From assembly GCF_027942865.1 (NCBI RefSeq), contig NC_134510.1:26405209-26469208 (forward strand): 64,000 nucleotides of DNA. Direction: 5' to 3'. The notes beneath the pieces were generated by a model. That model made no database searches. It saw nothing but the letters and a program-made list of their open reading frames with translations, and was not told the DNA's origin. The first letter of the stretch is position 1; each line of letters begins with the position of its first letter. This stretch comes from Odontesthes bonariensis (Eukaryota > Chordata > Actinopteri > Atheriniformes > Atherinopsidae). Positions 1-13,230 of the stretch are shown here, piece after piece. The position numbers and the translations under genes are program-made.

Positions 1-94
1 GAATGGTGGGAATCTGGCACTGCACACATATTTGTCCTCTTTAAGTGTATATCTGTCTCTCACCAGCCTTTCTTTTATTCCTGCTTCTCTCCAG

Positions 95-3000
95 GTATCC
101 AGTGTGAACAGTTTTTTAGAAAGTATCAATAACTACATGCAGCTGAAGGATGACGAGCTCGCCCTCTCTATCTCAGCTCAGAGAGTGGAGGGATACGAAG
201 TGGAGGGAATAAATGAAGAAATCGACAAGGTAAGAAGCCCTCTTTTGGTGCCTGTCGATTATCCTCATAGTGGTTTTATGTCACTGCAGTTTGTATATTT
301 GGGGTTATTTTGCCTTTACATATAGGTGGATCTGGAGGTGCTTTTGTTGCTCATTTGTTGTCCTCATCATGCTTTTTATATGGTTTTGTGGACTTCTGTA
401 TGTCTTGGTGGTTATTTTGTGTTTTTTGCAGGGTTTTTTCTGTCTCTAATTAAAAAACAAATCTCCCAGAAGGTCATACCAGTGGCTTTTAGTATCTTCA
501 TGATGATTTTTCATCAATATGTTGTCATTTTAGTTGATTTGTGGTTCTGTGTTTGGTGCTTTTGGTATCATCAACCAACTGTGTAGTTGTTACGTGTGCC
601 TTTGTTACCTGTTGATTGACTTCTAACAAACAACACCAAACAAAGATACTAAGCTAGGACTTCAGCTTCTTGATATAAGAAAAATAATAAACGGACACAA
701 TGAAATACGCATTACATGTAGCATAAAAACACAGAGCACAATACAGTACTGTAGTATATGACTTGAAATATTAGGGGATTTTAACGTTTCTTTAATATAT
801 TAGAGCTAAGATATAAGCTGTGAAAAAAATATTGAAGAAAAATGTCTGCTGAAATGAACTGATATCATCTGTGATAATGATTACTCATGGTTGACAGCAT
901 GTCCGAGACATTTGCAAGTTTGATCTAACATGCCCCATCAGAGGAGTGGGTCGTGAAGTTGTACGAACGCTGCTGCTGGAAGAGAACTTGAAGGTTCGGA
1001 ACAGGAAGGACAGCAAGGTAAAGCTGGTTCCCTCGGCTGGTGTACTTTTAAATCACTGTCTGCAGAATACATCTTCCAAGGATTCTGTTGATATATTCTT
1101 CTGTTTCTTTGCACATGGTGGGATGCAGCTAGAGTTGGTAGCTCTGCTCTTCTCAGACGTGCTTCTTCTGACTAAAATCCAGAAGAAAGGGGAGAGACTG
1201 AAGGTGTTTCGACCTCCTCTGGCCCTCGACAGAACGACCTGCATTCCACTTAAAGATGGGTGTGAGTTAAACTCTCTTGCTGATATGATGGAGGACTTTC
1301 GGCAACTACGTTGATGTGTAAAGAATGATCCCATACATGTTTTTCTGCCTTTTACAGATTCATTTCTTATAGTAGAAGTAGGTGAGCTGCAGAGCGCTGT
1401 GAATGTTCTCATACTTGTAGCCAGCAGCTCAGATTGCTGCTCCACATGGGTCTCCACCATCTGGAAGGCGAAGGTAAAATCTAAAATTCCTACCATTTCT
1501 ACAATGGTTATGATCCGCTCCAGCTTTGAACCACATTACCGGTGGAGCCTCAGGGGTGACAAATGTTTAAATGTCTCAGTAACTGCCTAAAGGAGTTCTC
1601 ATGTACAGGATAATAGGATAACCTGTGCAGGAAGAAGATATAAGAAACTCAGATTACTGAAACAAAAGTATTTACTGTAGGGAATTGCAGTTATGGGTGA
1701 AATGTGAAAAGTTGACCTCAGTTGACAGAAGGCTATCTGGAACAGGAAATCCCAAACATTAGAGCCATTTTTGCAGCATGTGGGTCAGATTTATAATGTT
1801 CAACTCAATTAAAACATATTTCTACTCACTAGAGAAATATGATGATGGTATCTGTTCTTCAAAAAATGTTCACTGGTTTTGTCTCACCATAACTTTGATT
1901 ATTCTTTTTTATTTTAGATCTAACTTGGTTCATTTTGATGTTTATCTGTTGAAGTCCAGCCTTTGATAAGGAACTAACATTTATGAAGGAATCTTGTTTA
2001 TTCATCGTATTACATTTTTTCTCCCACATATGATCTCCTATTGAAAAAATAAAAATAAAACTAAGATAACATTCTGGAGCCATCTTTACAATTATAAACT
2101 TATAAGCAGCCTCGCAAACTGCAAAGATCCTTCAAAGCGTTTGTTATAAAGAACAAAGATAAGCTGCAGATCTTTATCCCTTTTTGAGGGGTGGAATTTT
2201 AACATGAACAATGACAAACTTACATCTATTTTTGGAGAACTCTTCAAATAAAAAATGAAACAACAACAATACTGCACAGCTGCAGATGTTTGCGTAAAGA
2301 ATGGGTCCGCATAAAAACTGAAAGGCCTCATTCTGGTACCCTTAATGCCAGAAGGTCATTTGAATGTTGTGAGAAGAAATAACAGCATAATGAAGTGGTG
2401 ATACCTTTACTGTCCCAACCTTTGTTGGAATGTTGTTGAAGCCTGAAAAACAAATATGGATGTATACATTTACAAATTAAATTAAGTTTAAGAGAAAAAA
2501 CATTGATTTTTATTTAATAAACTATTCAAACTTTATGTCTGATTTAGGCTCATAGGTTCAATTCTCACAAGCAAGAAGGTATAATTTAAAGACTTCATTA
2601 ATGCGTGTCGCACATTCCTCTCCATATGACTGACTGATTACAAGACTGATGTGTCTTGTAAAATTTAGAGAGAAGGCATGCCGACGATCGGCCTTTTTCC
2701 TGAACTCAGAGAAGAAGAGCTTTGTAGGTCCAAGGTGTCTTCAGATGCAGAGTCACTCCATTCACATGTCTGAAGTTTCTGCCGCTGTGCTTAGTGATGC
2801 CTCTGATTTGTTTCTATTGTGCCTGGGACAGACACAAGGTTATATTTCGCAACCACAATCGGATACATATCCTCTTTGGCATGAAAGTGCTTTGACTCAC
2901 TTCTGCTCTTGGTGTAACAGTACACACTCAAACATTCCTCTTTACTGGTGATTTAGTGAGAGAGTAATCACAATACCTATGTGAACCAGAGTTAGAAAAA

Positions 3001-5129
3001 AAGACATAATGAATCACTTGTTAACACTTTTTTCAAATATGTTACATTGTTAGGAAACACTGAGGAGCCTGAGAGACCAAGAGAACAACAGACTTGAGAA
3101 TTTGCGAGTTCGCCAGCTGGAGGCCAAACCTGTCACAGAATCCAAGGCAGATGACATGGTGACAGAAGAACAACCTCTCATGCATTCAGGAGCTAATACT
3201 TTTTTGAGTGAACACAATGAAGCATTAATAAATACTTGGGGATCTAAAGTGGCAGAACAGTACCAACCCTCAAGTGAGATTTCCACTAAACACAATGGAT
3301 TACCCTTTAGGAACTCTCAGCGGTGCAACAATAACCATAAAGTAGTGCACAACAGCGCTGCAGGTCAGCAGCCAGAATTCATAGGATATGAACGTTTAGA
3401 AATGGGGGTTCAAGGTGGAGATCCAGGTGGAAACCAGTGGCAAGAAGAAGACAAAATTGTTGAGACTAAGATAACAAACAAGCAAAGCAAGATGCGGAAC
3501 CACAGGGTGCAACCTCTCCCTGATCTGAATCATTTCACTCACAACACAGCCGCAGATCCAATAAGACACAACAGAACTGGGCCACACAGTTTTCCACTGG
3601 ATGGATTACCAGATGTAGACTACCCAACAGATGAAGAGAGCACTTCGCAACTTCATTACCAGCCGGCAGTCTCCAAAGAGAGGTTTTTATGGCCGCAGGT
3701 AAAAAGAGAACCGTCAACAAGGAGAGATTCAGATTTGCAGTCTGTGAACCAGGACACCAGGAGGGACTCCTGCTCCAGTCAGTCTGTAGACATGGAGTCT
3801 TCAGTTGACGCTTGGAGCTTCTCAAAAGATTTAAAATCACCCAGGCTACGAAAGAGGAGGCCAGTCAGCATAAATCAGGGATCCTTTACTCAGAAGTCTC
3901 AGCAGTTATTTGGGAACACAGGAAAGACTGTTTCTAACAGCTCCTCTAATTCAGACTCAGACAGCAACCCAAATTTTAAGAGAAACTCTCTTCCTGCTGC
4001 CTTTGGCACAGATTCCCACAGAGTGCTTAAACTGGGTTCTCTTCAGCAGAACCAAAACATGTTTCAGGAGATGCACCACAAATTCTCAGCTGATTCCCAA
4101 ATCTTTTCTGAATCCGAGCTGCCAGATCTGAGCAAACCAAAGACTCAGAGGAGTTCCTCAATTCCCAACATCATTATTGAAGGGGGGCATGGGCTACATG
4201 GACATTCCAATAACTTCCACACATCGCTCCAAGCTGTGGACAAATCCAGCAAAGGATGTAGTGGTGAGCTAGAGGATAAGCCCCTCAACTCACCACTGGA
4301 GGGCTTTTTGGAAAAAGCCAAGGAGAGAGTGAGGGTCAAAGGTGAAATGAAAAGAGACAAAAATGCAAGGATAGCTCATGTGAGGTCAAGGTATCTTCCT
4401 CACCCACCTTTATTTAACCCCACACCTTCACCCACATCCAGTGATGGAGACAGAGACACAGAGTTTGAGGAGGTGGCACTGAGGAGACACCAAGCCCCGT
4501 CAGTGAGTAAAGGATGGAAGGAGCAGCTGGTGGATGGAGATGAAGATGATAAGATGAGCAGGTTAGTATGATAGGTTGCTCTTTACTTTCACACATCATA
4601 CACAAAATCCTTTTGATGATCAATATATTTATATTAGTTTATGGTTTTGAATGAAAACACTTTTGCTCGTGCTTGGTAGGAAATACAAGAGAGCCACGGT
4701 GGTACTAACAACAAATGATAAACTGTACCAGTATTGACAAAATCATGATATCAAAAGAATGACATTTCAACAGCGTGTTGACTCAGCTGATGAGACCAAA
4801 ACATTATTGAATGGATATTGTGGTTTTTGCACAGATTTTACACTTCCTTAGTTCCTGTTTTGAGTGTTTTTCAATCACCAAAAAAGGAGAAAAAATAACT
4901 CAAAGAACAAAGATGTAGAATTAGTCAGGTCGCAGTGTATTTTTTTCAAGTTTTTCAAGTTGCGATAACATCCTTATGATCTATGCTTCTGGGCAACATA
5001 ATGATGAAAATGACAGCCCAAGGTTGGGTTTGGCATAAAAAAAGAAACAAAAGCCATTTCTCAATGGTTTACAGAGCATTATTCATTCTGTAAGGGACAC
5101 ACAGGTTGAATATGAGGAGCACAGTGAGC

Positions 5130-5208
<79 letters not shown>

Positions 5209-8200
5209 GCAGAGGGGGTGGTTCACATGGGAGTAGGCGTGTGTGCGTGCGTAAAGGTGTGTGTGCGTAAAGGTGTGGACTCACCGGTGACACAGATGTG
5301 AGAGAGTCAGGGTTTGGAGTAGCCGTAATTTTGTTGACTGCCACGCCACGCTACGTTACTCATTCATTCATTCATCACCCTTTGTATCCGTTTAATCCGC
5401 TGGTTTTCATCTTTACATTAATCCATCTTTGCTGCGCTGTGATAACTCAGTGCGGTTTGTTTATAATAAATGCAACAAAAGCATATTTTGGATCTCAGCG
5501 TGTCTCTTGCCATAAACCAGTAGCGCGTCACATATAAAGGAACCTGAGGACCCAACCTTATACTCTGAGCGGCTAAAAGGTTTGTGTTGGAAGCCGCAAC
5601 ACATTCACTAAAGAGGCCACCAAGTACAACTCTTACTAAAATTTAGGTCGCTTTTGTGCTTTCTGTTGCACCAACTTTAGTAGTCGGGAGACAATAGTTT
5701 GAAATATAAAATATGTGCCACCGCCTTCTTGTTATGAGGCTGTTTGTAACTCTCTTGATCACAAAGAGATAAACAAATGTTAATGCTTGCTGGAGTCTTT
5801 CAGATCTCATTCTGTCCTGGAGATGATTACGTGAAGACTTACTGTATAATTCTCCTAAGTGTGTCTTATTAGTGCAATATTTTCCAGTTTAGTCTCACAG
5901 TTGTGGAGCATAATCTGAGGATGATTTTTCATCTTGAGGTTATAAACCACTGCCTCAAGTTATAGGGTTAAAGTATGACCAAAATATACACCCAACATAA
6001 GAACAATTGAATATTGATCATCTCATGCATGAAATACACATCTTTCAGAAGAGCAATTATTGAACTAATTTTAGCTTTAGTTCACCAATTTCCGCTTCAT
6101 GCCCTCAAATCTCATGCTAACTGTGCATCTTTGTCCTGGAGCCTTGCCGGCTCCTCTGCGAGCCGACTGCAACCAAGATTAATCCCAAGTCTTCTTCTTC
6201 AAACTGTATGACTTCAAGTCCCCTTTGATACAAATCAAGCTTTTATCTTTGTTATTACGTACGTTATATGTTTTTTTCTACATGCTACTACACATATGAG
6301 CAAAATCAGCCATCGAATCTTAGGCTGGGGTTTTCTGCTTTGAATCCACAGAGCACCACCTACAGTCTCAGAAAGATGAGGTCAGACAGCCGTTGATGCA
6401 GCTCTATTTTGTACGCGAATGGAAAGAAAAAAAACCGGACACACTGCACACTATAAAAAGCCATGAATTGACAATATTATAATTTCTTTTTTTGTTTCCA
6501 TCTTTTAATAATAATCTGGTCCTGGCTGAGCTTAAGCGTCTCTCCAGATTTGGTATGACATCAGCAGTCTAAATCTTTACTCTTTAAGGAGGAAACACAG
6601 TAACCAGTGACCTCCTAAAAGCCACAATTCAACATAAATCAGTTCATGGTACTGCTTGAGTTTGATGGCCGATAAGTTGTTGATTATCTAATGCACACTA
6701 CACTTGTTATGACCCAGCATAAAAACACTTATATGCTGGGTCATTGTGCAACACAATTTAAGTGCATAAAATAGGACAACTACTAGAGTAAGCTGGCTGC
6801 TTATGACAAGTGACAGGTTCAGATTCTCTGAACGTTGGAACAAGCAGATAATCCACATTTCAGCTTTTTATGAATTTGACATCACAGTACAGATTTTATT
6901 TTGCATATACTCTGGGCATTTTTCTATATTCTGGCAACATGCACGTATCTTTTCCTGTATTTGGATTTTTTTTATTTCAAACAGTCAAATCTTTGGTATT
7001 GAAATGAATCGTCATTGATCAGTTTGGCTGGTAATGGATAGTTTGTTCTGTGAGAAAGGAAACTGCCGTGACATAGATCATTTTATCACGTCAAATCAAC
7101 ATTTTCAGTACACACTCAACATTATAATTTTCTGAAAACACTGACAAACATGCGGGGGAAGTCAGTTACTTACTAAGCCGCGTGTTGTACCTCTGAAATG
7201 GAAATAAAAGGTTTTAAGGGGACGGTTTTCATGAAGTTTACCAGAAAGACCTCAGGTTTTAGGAGGCTGTTTTAAACTAAACCTTAGGTCTAAATGGGTT
7301 GATTTAATTTTATTCCTTTTGTGTGCAGTTTGCATGTTCTCCCTGTGCATGTCAGGGTTCACGGCAGTTACTCCAGGTTCCTGCTATGAGCAAAAAACAT
7401 GCATGTTTGGTTGATAGGTGATTCCAAACTGATCGTAAGAGTAAGTGTGAGCATGCATGGCGGTTTGTCTCTGTGTTGGTCCTGTGATTAACTGGTGACC
7501 TGTTCAGGAAGTAATCTGCCTCTCACTCAGTGACAGTTGTAGAAAATGGATGGATGAAATCTAAACTTTTGTATTTTTAAAAGCTTTGACTGCTCCATTA
7601 GCTAGAGTATGTTCTTGTGTTGATCGGTGTGCATTTATACCAGCCAGCACAATTCTGAAGTATTTTCACGTTGCTTGAGTATTTCCATGTTCTTCTAGTT
7701 CACACTTCTAGTCAAAATATCATCCATCACCAATTTGATTTGAATGATTGTTTAGTTACTGACAAAAGTCAATATGAATCATTCAAAAATATATGATATA
7801 AACAAAGAATAAGAACAAACAACAAAAGAAAGTTACGTGTATTTTTTTTTACAGTTTAGGACCTCATTGATATAAAGATAGTTCACATTGTTCCTGCTAA
7901 GATTTAAATAAAAGAAATTTAAAGACAAAGCAAATTTACTGATATTGCACAACTCAACAACACAGTGGTTGAAAAATACTTGAAGAAAACAATTTATTAA
8001 TAACATTGAATGCAATTAAGATCTAATATAAAAGAAGGCAGATTTGTAGCAAATGTGTTTATCTTTGACTCTGGAGGCAGAAAGCAATGTTCCAAATGAA
8101 CTAAGATGTCGAGATGGTCCGTAGTGTCCTATAAGGTCTAAACCATTTGAAGCTTTACAAACCAACAGCAGTACTTTACAATCAACTCTGTGATCAACAG

Positions 8201-8794
8201 GAAGCCGGTGTAGAGATGAGGGACATGAACCAACACCAGGTGCAATATGTATGAGCACATTCAGAAAGTATGTGGGAGTACATGTGCATTAAAGCATATT
8301 TCCGCGCTTATTTTTACGTACTTTTATTAAGGTAAAATTCGAATACAGGACTTGTTTTTCTATATTTTTCCATTGTATAAAGAACTGTACAATCACCCAA
8401 CAGATCAATAGTACTTTTTGTGCTGCTGCTGTACGTTACGGTTATTTCTTTCTATTTTTGTTCTTGTTTTCCTTGAGTCTTTTTATTTCACCCATCTATA
8501 ATAATGACATTAAAATGCACCACCTACACTTCTCAGAAGAGGGGAAACAAGTGACAGTAAATGTAGAAGAATGTTCAGTTTTGACCTTCTTTCTCCAACT
8601 CTTCTTCTTTTAGTACCTTTTCTGTGGAGGGTGTAAACGTGGACTGGCCAGGCTGGTGTTTTGATGTTGATGATGTCATGGATCACTTGATACCTCGAGA
8701 TGAAGGACTCCTGGAGGGAATCAACAGATCTTTGGCCAACTTTGGTGTCAACGATCTTTCGGAGCAAGAGGACGGGGAGTGTAGTCAGGTGTAG
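95..8794 (+). CDS. plekhg6: PLEKHG6-like Rho guanine-nucleotide exchange factor, 3' part (5' end outside window)
   Basis: Dbl-family RhoGEFs activate Rho GTPases at membranes and the cytoskeleton; here only the last six exons lie in the window. Exons by splice signals and phase: 95-229, 898-1017, 1129-1261, 1358-1473, 3054-4561, 8614-8794 (stop TAG 8792-8794). The first two encode the end of the DH region and the linker (QRVEGYEVEG, then DLTCPIRGVGREVVR). Exons 3-4 encode the PH domain (LLFSDVLLLTK, then SFLIVEVGELQSAV). The 1.5-kb exon 5 encodes about 500 residues rich in Ser, Asn, Gln and charged residues, apparently disordered. The last exon encodes a Trp/Asp-rich end (DWPGWCFDVDDVMDHLIP). 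The PH pattern is that of the PLEKHG5/6 group; I prefer PLEKHG6 because human PLEKHG6 lies in the same 12p13 block as the other genes here. PLEKHG5 remains possible. The catalytic DH core is not visible. Confidence 0.82.
1474..3053 (+). other. plekhg6 intron, no recognised content
   Basis: This 1.6-kb intron lies between the PH-domain exon and the long disordered exon. It is AT-rich with ordinary GT/AG borders. I found no open frame with recognisable similarity and no clear repeat. Confidence 0.6.
5134..5207. repeat. (GT)n microsatellite in plekhg6 intron
   Basis: An almost uninterrupted GT dinucleotide run of about 74 bp lies in the 4-kb last intron of plekhg6. A looser GTGTGCG-rich stretch follows to about 5275. 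Its length makes it likely to be polymorphic. Confidence 0.95.
7320..7560 (+). repeat. Degraded tRNA-derived SINE (3' body)
   Basis: This stretch carries the typical body of a widespread fish SINE: 'gtttgcatgttctccctgtg', an 'acatgcatgtttggttgata' block, then 'ctggtgacctgttcagg' and a closing 'aaaatggatggatg'. The tRNA-like head is missing or too decayed to see. It lies in the last intron of plekhg6. Confidence 0.7.
8016..8258 (-). repeat. LINE fragment (reverse-transcriptase C-terminal end)
   Basis: Reading the minus strand gives LHRLPVDHRVDCKVLLLVCK followed by ASNGLDLIG. This matches the 'LHWLPV..RIDFKILLL.FKALNG' block near the end of fish non-LTR retrotransposon ORF2 proteins. The frame is short and isolated, so it is a dead fragment in the plekhg6 intron. 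Confidence 0.65.
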
Positions 8795-9457
8795 GTCAGC
8801 AGTCACCGTGCTGAATGTCAGAAATCTGTGGTTTATTATGTTATTTTAAGTCTGAAGTCTGTGAATTTCAGATCAACAGACTGAAAAGGAAAAAAAAAAC
8901 TTTTTTTGGAGAAGCAAAGGCACGTAAAAGTGGAAATAGAGCTTTGCAAACAGAAAAAGCAGTAATATTTGCACAAATGGTCTGGAATGCATAACAAAAA
9001 TATTCATGGTCTGGTTTTATAAGTAAGAATTAACCTGTAATCAATGTAAAGTAATGTAATATATTTAGAGTCATATTTTGTAGTTACATATTAAATGTTG
9101 CATTTTTTTATGTTAGTTTTTTTTTTATTTATATGAAAAGTGACGAGTTATTCTGACTGTATATAATAAATCAAACCAAATTTATTTCAGTCAAGTGCGC
9201 TTTATTTGTGAAACATTTTGTTCCCATCATACAAACAAATCCTCACGGGGAGCAATAAAGAATATTTACAGCTGCAATCAAATATAATTAGTTTGAATTT
9301 CATCATAGTTCTCTTAAAACAATTACTGCTACAACTTCTGCTCGAATTAAATATTTACAAACATGTGCAAATAAAGTCTCCCAATATTCTGCAAGCAGTC
9401 AAAAAATGTCACTTCAGTTGTGAATTTTTCCTGCAGTTCTCCGACATTCATGCGTCT
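8795..9457. other. Convergent 3' UTRs of plekhg6 and the LAG3-like gene
   Basis: Both genes end into this 660-bp gap. A plus-strand AATAAA at 9165-9170 can serve plekhg6. Minus-strand AATAAA signals (TTTATT on plus) at 9181-9186 and 9201-9206 can serve the Ig gene. The two transcripts would therefore finish within a few tens of bases of each other or overlap. No other coding signal was seen. Confidence 0.6.
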
Positions 9458-11885
9458 TCAGTCTTTCCCTCTGTTCCTTTCTCTCTCCTCCCGCTCATTG
9501 GAGATGGTATGAACAATTGTCTCCAGCGCAGGGTACTGAAAGATTCTTTTTCTCTGTGGAGAAGAGATGCACATAATTATTAAAAGTAACACTGCAAGAT
9601 CTGATCTATGAAAGTGCATTTATTCTTTCCTTTTGTTTTTAATTGTTGACAAAGTAAATTCGATCCAGCATTTTCTAATTCAAGTGTTTCAATTTTTTTA
9701 TTTTTTTTTACCCTTTGGTGATTTTTGTACATCTGAGCCAGGATCAGCAGCAGAATGACGAGGAGAAAGCTGAGGCCGATCACGGTGCCCTTGTTACTTG
9801 AGAAACCTGACTTTTGTCCACTATGACCACCTGCAAGGAAACAACCAAAATATTGTCAGAAGCATGCGTGACATTTTCCAAGGGCAAGAATCCAGTGTAG
9901 CAGTGGTGTAGATTTATTTGTGGCATATTTTACAGCAGAAAAAATACTTACTCATCATTGGAACCTGGTACGTTACATTCCCCAAAATGCCGTCTTTCCC
10001 ATTGTAACGGCACGTCCATTCACCCCAGTTATTGTTTAACACAACAGTCTGCCCCTTCTGGACGGGCTCAACTGACTCAGTGCCATTGAGGTCGTACGTG
10101 ACACGAACCCACTCATATTCGGTGACCGCGCTTGCGTCGCTCACTTGGCAGGTCAGCATCACGGAGTCTTTCTTCTTTGTTTGGACAACTGAGAAAAAAA
10201 TTAAGAAGAAGATAAATGTAGGACCAAAACAATGATGATTTTGTGCATTTTTCAGCAAGCTGAGGTTGTAGAAACTTACTCTGAGCAACGACAAGCTGCA
10301 TTGTGCGAGTCAGTCTTTGTCCTCTTATAGTCCCAGCACATCTATATTTGCCCTGACTGTCCAACACAACCTCCTGAATCCTGAAAGAGTTACCAGCGGT
10401 GATCAAAGAAGGACGATCGTTCTTGAGAGTACGTGGATTCTCATTCTCAAGTTTCTCCCAGACTGTCTTTATGGGCCTTAAACCAGGTGAGAAAACGCAG
10501 GGGAGAGCGAATGCAGATCCCAACGCAGCATACAACTTGGTATCGTCTTTGGGTGGTTGGATGATTCCTAAGAGGGGAAGTAAATGTTAAAAGTTCTGAG
10601 ATATAATCTACCAGTTCACCTCTAAACAACATTTAGTTTCCCAGCTCAGTATCTCACCTCTCACAGTTAGAGTTGCTGAGGCTCGCCTCTCGTTTTTGTG
10701 GTTCAAGACGCAGGTCCAGTTTCCTGTCATTCGCTCAGTCGCCCTTTCTATTACAACGCTTCCAACTCCGTTTGTGATGACTCCAGTCGAAGGAACGAAC
10801 ATTTTGTCGTTCAACATCCACTGCACAGAAGCCTCTTTAGGCCAAGGTGTCAAAGTGCAAGAGACTGACACCTTATTTCCCCATATGGCATCCGATGGAG
10901 AGGCCCACACTGTGAGGAATCACGAGATGAATTGTGTTCATTTACAGTATCACAGCTCATCTTTGATAGAAATGTACACTATAGTCAAATAATGATGTCT
11001 ATAGTTGGTATTTCATAAAAATGACTGCAAGTATTGTAATCAGGTCACATTTGAGAAGAAATTAACATATAAACTAAATTAATTTTATACAATGATTAAA
11101 TCAAACAAAAACAATTTTTAAAAACTTAAAAGTCTTGATTATCGTTCAAGAGTTGTCCATTCAATCCGTGCACTACAATTCCCAATTGATTTTTCTATTT
11201 TGATTTGAAAAATTCCAGCAGTGGCAGAAATTCAAGGGAGCCCAATAAAAAGAGTTTTTTACCTTTAATTATTCTGAGCATGACTTGGTTGACGGCAACA
11301 TGGTTTCCATATTCAATTCTGCAAGTATAAAGTCCTCCATCCTCCTCTGTTACACCGCTGATTTGCAGGCTGTAATCACCTCGGTCGAACTGGGAGTGCG
11401 GGCACTGCACACGCTGGTTGTCCTTCTGTGACCAGCTTGAACCCCAGTACTGCAGACCGCTTCTTTGCTTTCTCCAAACAGTGCTGTGGACGAGAGGTAT
11501 CACAACAACCAACTCAATGAGGATGGATATCTTGGTGTTTAGGGTTGGACAGAGAAGCTGAAGTGGAGAGTGGCTTAGAGAAGTGAGTCAAGTGAATTAC
11601 CACTCACCCTTTGTTGTTTTTGTTCCAGATGATGGCAGCAGGATTACACAACCTAAAGCTGCATTTACAGGGTAGAACAACCTGAGAGCCCGCTTCCACC
11701 AGCACCTCAGCGGTCTCACATCGAGCTGCTCGAGAGAAAACACATAAAATCAATGTCTGTCAAAGAAACACAACGAAACTGACATATGTACATTTTACTT
11801 CAAATATGTGTTAAAAGTTGTAAATCAGTAAAATACCTGTCACGAGAAAGGTAAACAACCCAAAGATGATCCCCTCCAACAACAT
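9458..11885 (-). CDS. lag3: LAG3-like (CD4 family) four-Ig-domain T-cell receptor
   Basis: A type I membrane receptor of the CD4/LAG3 family, which binds MHC class II and tunes T-cell signalling. Exons: 11837-11885, 11608-11725, 11263-11483, 10658-10909, 10280-10567, 9952-10188, 9712-9830, 9458-9553; phases close to 459 aa. Exon 1 is the signal peptide (MLLEGIIFGLFTFLV). Exons 2-3 form a V-type D1 split by an intron (VVLPCKCSF, then EEDGGLYTCR), a layout typical of this family. Exons 4-6 encode one Ig domain each (NWTCVLN, GKYRCAG, GEWTCRY). Exon 7 holds the membrane segment (GLSFLLVILLLILAQMY). Exon 8 is a 31-residue tail beginning RKRIFQYPALE, resembling human LAG3 RRFSALE. The tail has no CxC motif for Lck, which argues against CD4. 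It also lacks the KIEELE and Glu-Pro repeats of mammalian LAG3. A CD4-1 identity is the main alternative. Confidence 0.75.
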
Positions 11886-12865
11886 TATTTTGCTGCTTCA
11901 GTTTTCTTACGACTCTAAAAACAAATCCTCAAACTTCCCCTCGCATTAATCTTTTATCCTCTTACAGAAGTCTGTCGTTCTCTTTACGCGAGGTTCTGTC
12001 TGATGTGTTTTTGTGGAAATGAGTGAGGAGGCATACATATATATATGAGCCCGTGGGTGATAACGGAGGCGGAGTGTTAGGTAGTTCCTCTGTTGATCAT
12101 GTGACTTCAGCTACAAGCCGCACTTTGATGCGGGCTGACTTTGTCAGCCTGGAAACTGTAAGACAGAGATGTAAACAGGGAGCCCCACTTCCTCCCACGG
12201 ATTCTCTCTACCTTTTTCTGTTTCCTTCTTCTTCTAAGCCGCATATTCTCTGTAATTGACAGTATGTGATCATATTCAGTTTGCAAGCAGATAAAGCAAA
12301 CAGAAGATAAAGGCACAGCATTGAAATATGCTCAAAATGACATAATAGGTACATAAACCCTTATAGTAGATTTGCTTCTTAGCCAAATTAACAGTGACCT
12401 GCATTATCATTTTCTCTATAAACCGCAGTGAGTGTTTATTTTTGTTTACAAATATCATTTGTTGTTTTGAAACCACGGTGTCAAAACTGCACTCCGTCAC
12501 TACTCCGTCACTGCCAGTCATCTACGTTTACAACCACTGGTTAACGTAGCTAACTCAGATTGGCAGCAGCCACCGCCTGAGAATAAGGGCTGTTTGAGAT
12601 GCGGTATCTGGCTCTTATGGATATTCATGAAAGTGAATCATCCCCTCCATTCTCATTCTTTACTTTCCTTTTCGTCAATTCTTACACGCCTGTCACAGCA
12701 GAAGAAACAGGCCTACACTGGCAAGAAAATGTTTGTTTTAACACCTCATTTTTCACCATTTTTTGGTCTACGTCAATCAAAAGGAAGGAAGTTGATTGCA
12801 TGGGTTGATTGTAAATAATACCTATTCCTTTTTATTATCCCCACAAGACTATATATGATAATATA
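11886..12865. other. Intergenic region upstream of the LAG3-like gene
   Basis: This is the 5' flank of the minus-strand Ig gene, presumably holding its promoter. I see no coding exon. There are short open frames on both strands without recognisable similarity, and a purine-rich GGGGAAGT-type site (minus strand, about 11932-11943) of the kind ETS factors bind. The ETS reading is only a guess. Confidence 0.4.
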
Positions 12866-13230
12866 TACTGCCAGGACCAAAAGAAAAGTCACCACCTGGA
12901 TTTAAAGAAACAAACAATCTGGGGTTGCTTCAGTTGGTCAGGTTTAGCTACTTTATGTTCCAGAGCAGTACATAGTTAAACTGAAGGAGAAGATTTCCCA
13001 GGATGACAATGCCAGGATATATCGAGCTGAACCAATGAAAGAGTGGTTTATGGAGCATGGGATGTCAGTCCACACCTCAATGTGCTGGAGAAGACTTTAC
13101 ACACACCTGACTTTGCCATAATGAATACAGGATCTTGGCAAAAAAAAATAATGCAGTTCTGGATTGAAATGAATTTTATGACTGTGAATAAGTTTATCCA
13201 AACAAAATTGTTTTAAATCTGGCAGCATAG
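12866..13230 (+). mobile_element. Tc1/mariner-like transposon remnant
   Basis: The text follows the 3' half of a common fish Tc1-like transposase gene. It includes 'gtcaccacctggatttaaag', 'ggggttgcttcagttggtca', a degenerate 'caggatgacaatgccagga', 'tgtgctggagaagacttt' and 'ctggattgaaatgaatttta'. Several frameshifts and a large internal deletion rule out activity. Confidence 0.75.

Noticed and set aside
5069-5344. Minus-strand frame rich in His-Thr repeats.
   Set aside because: It is the translation of a GT/CA microsatellite, not a protein.
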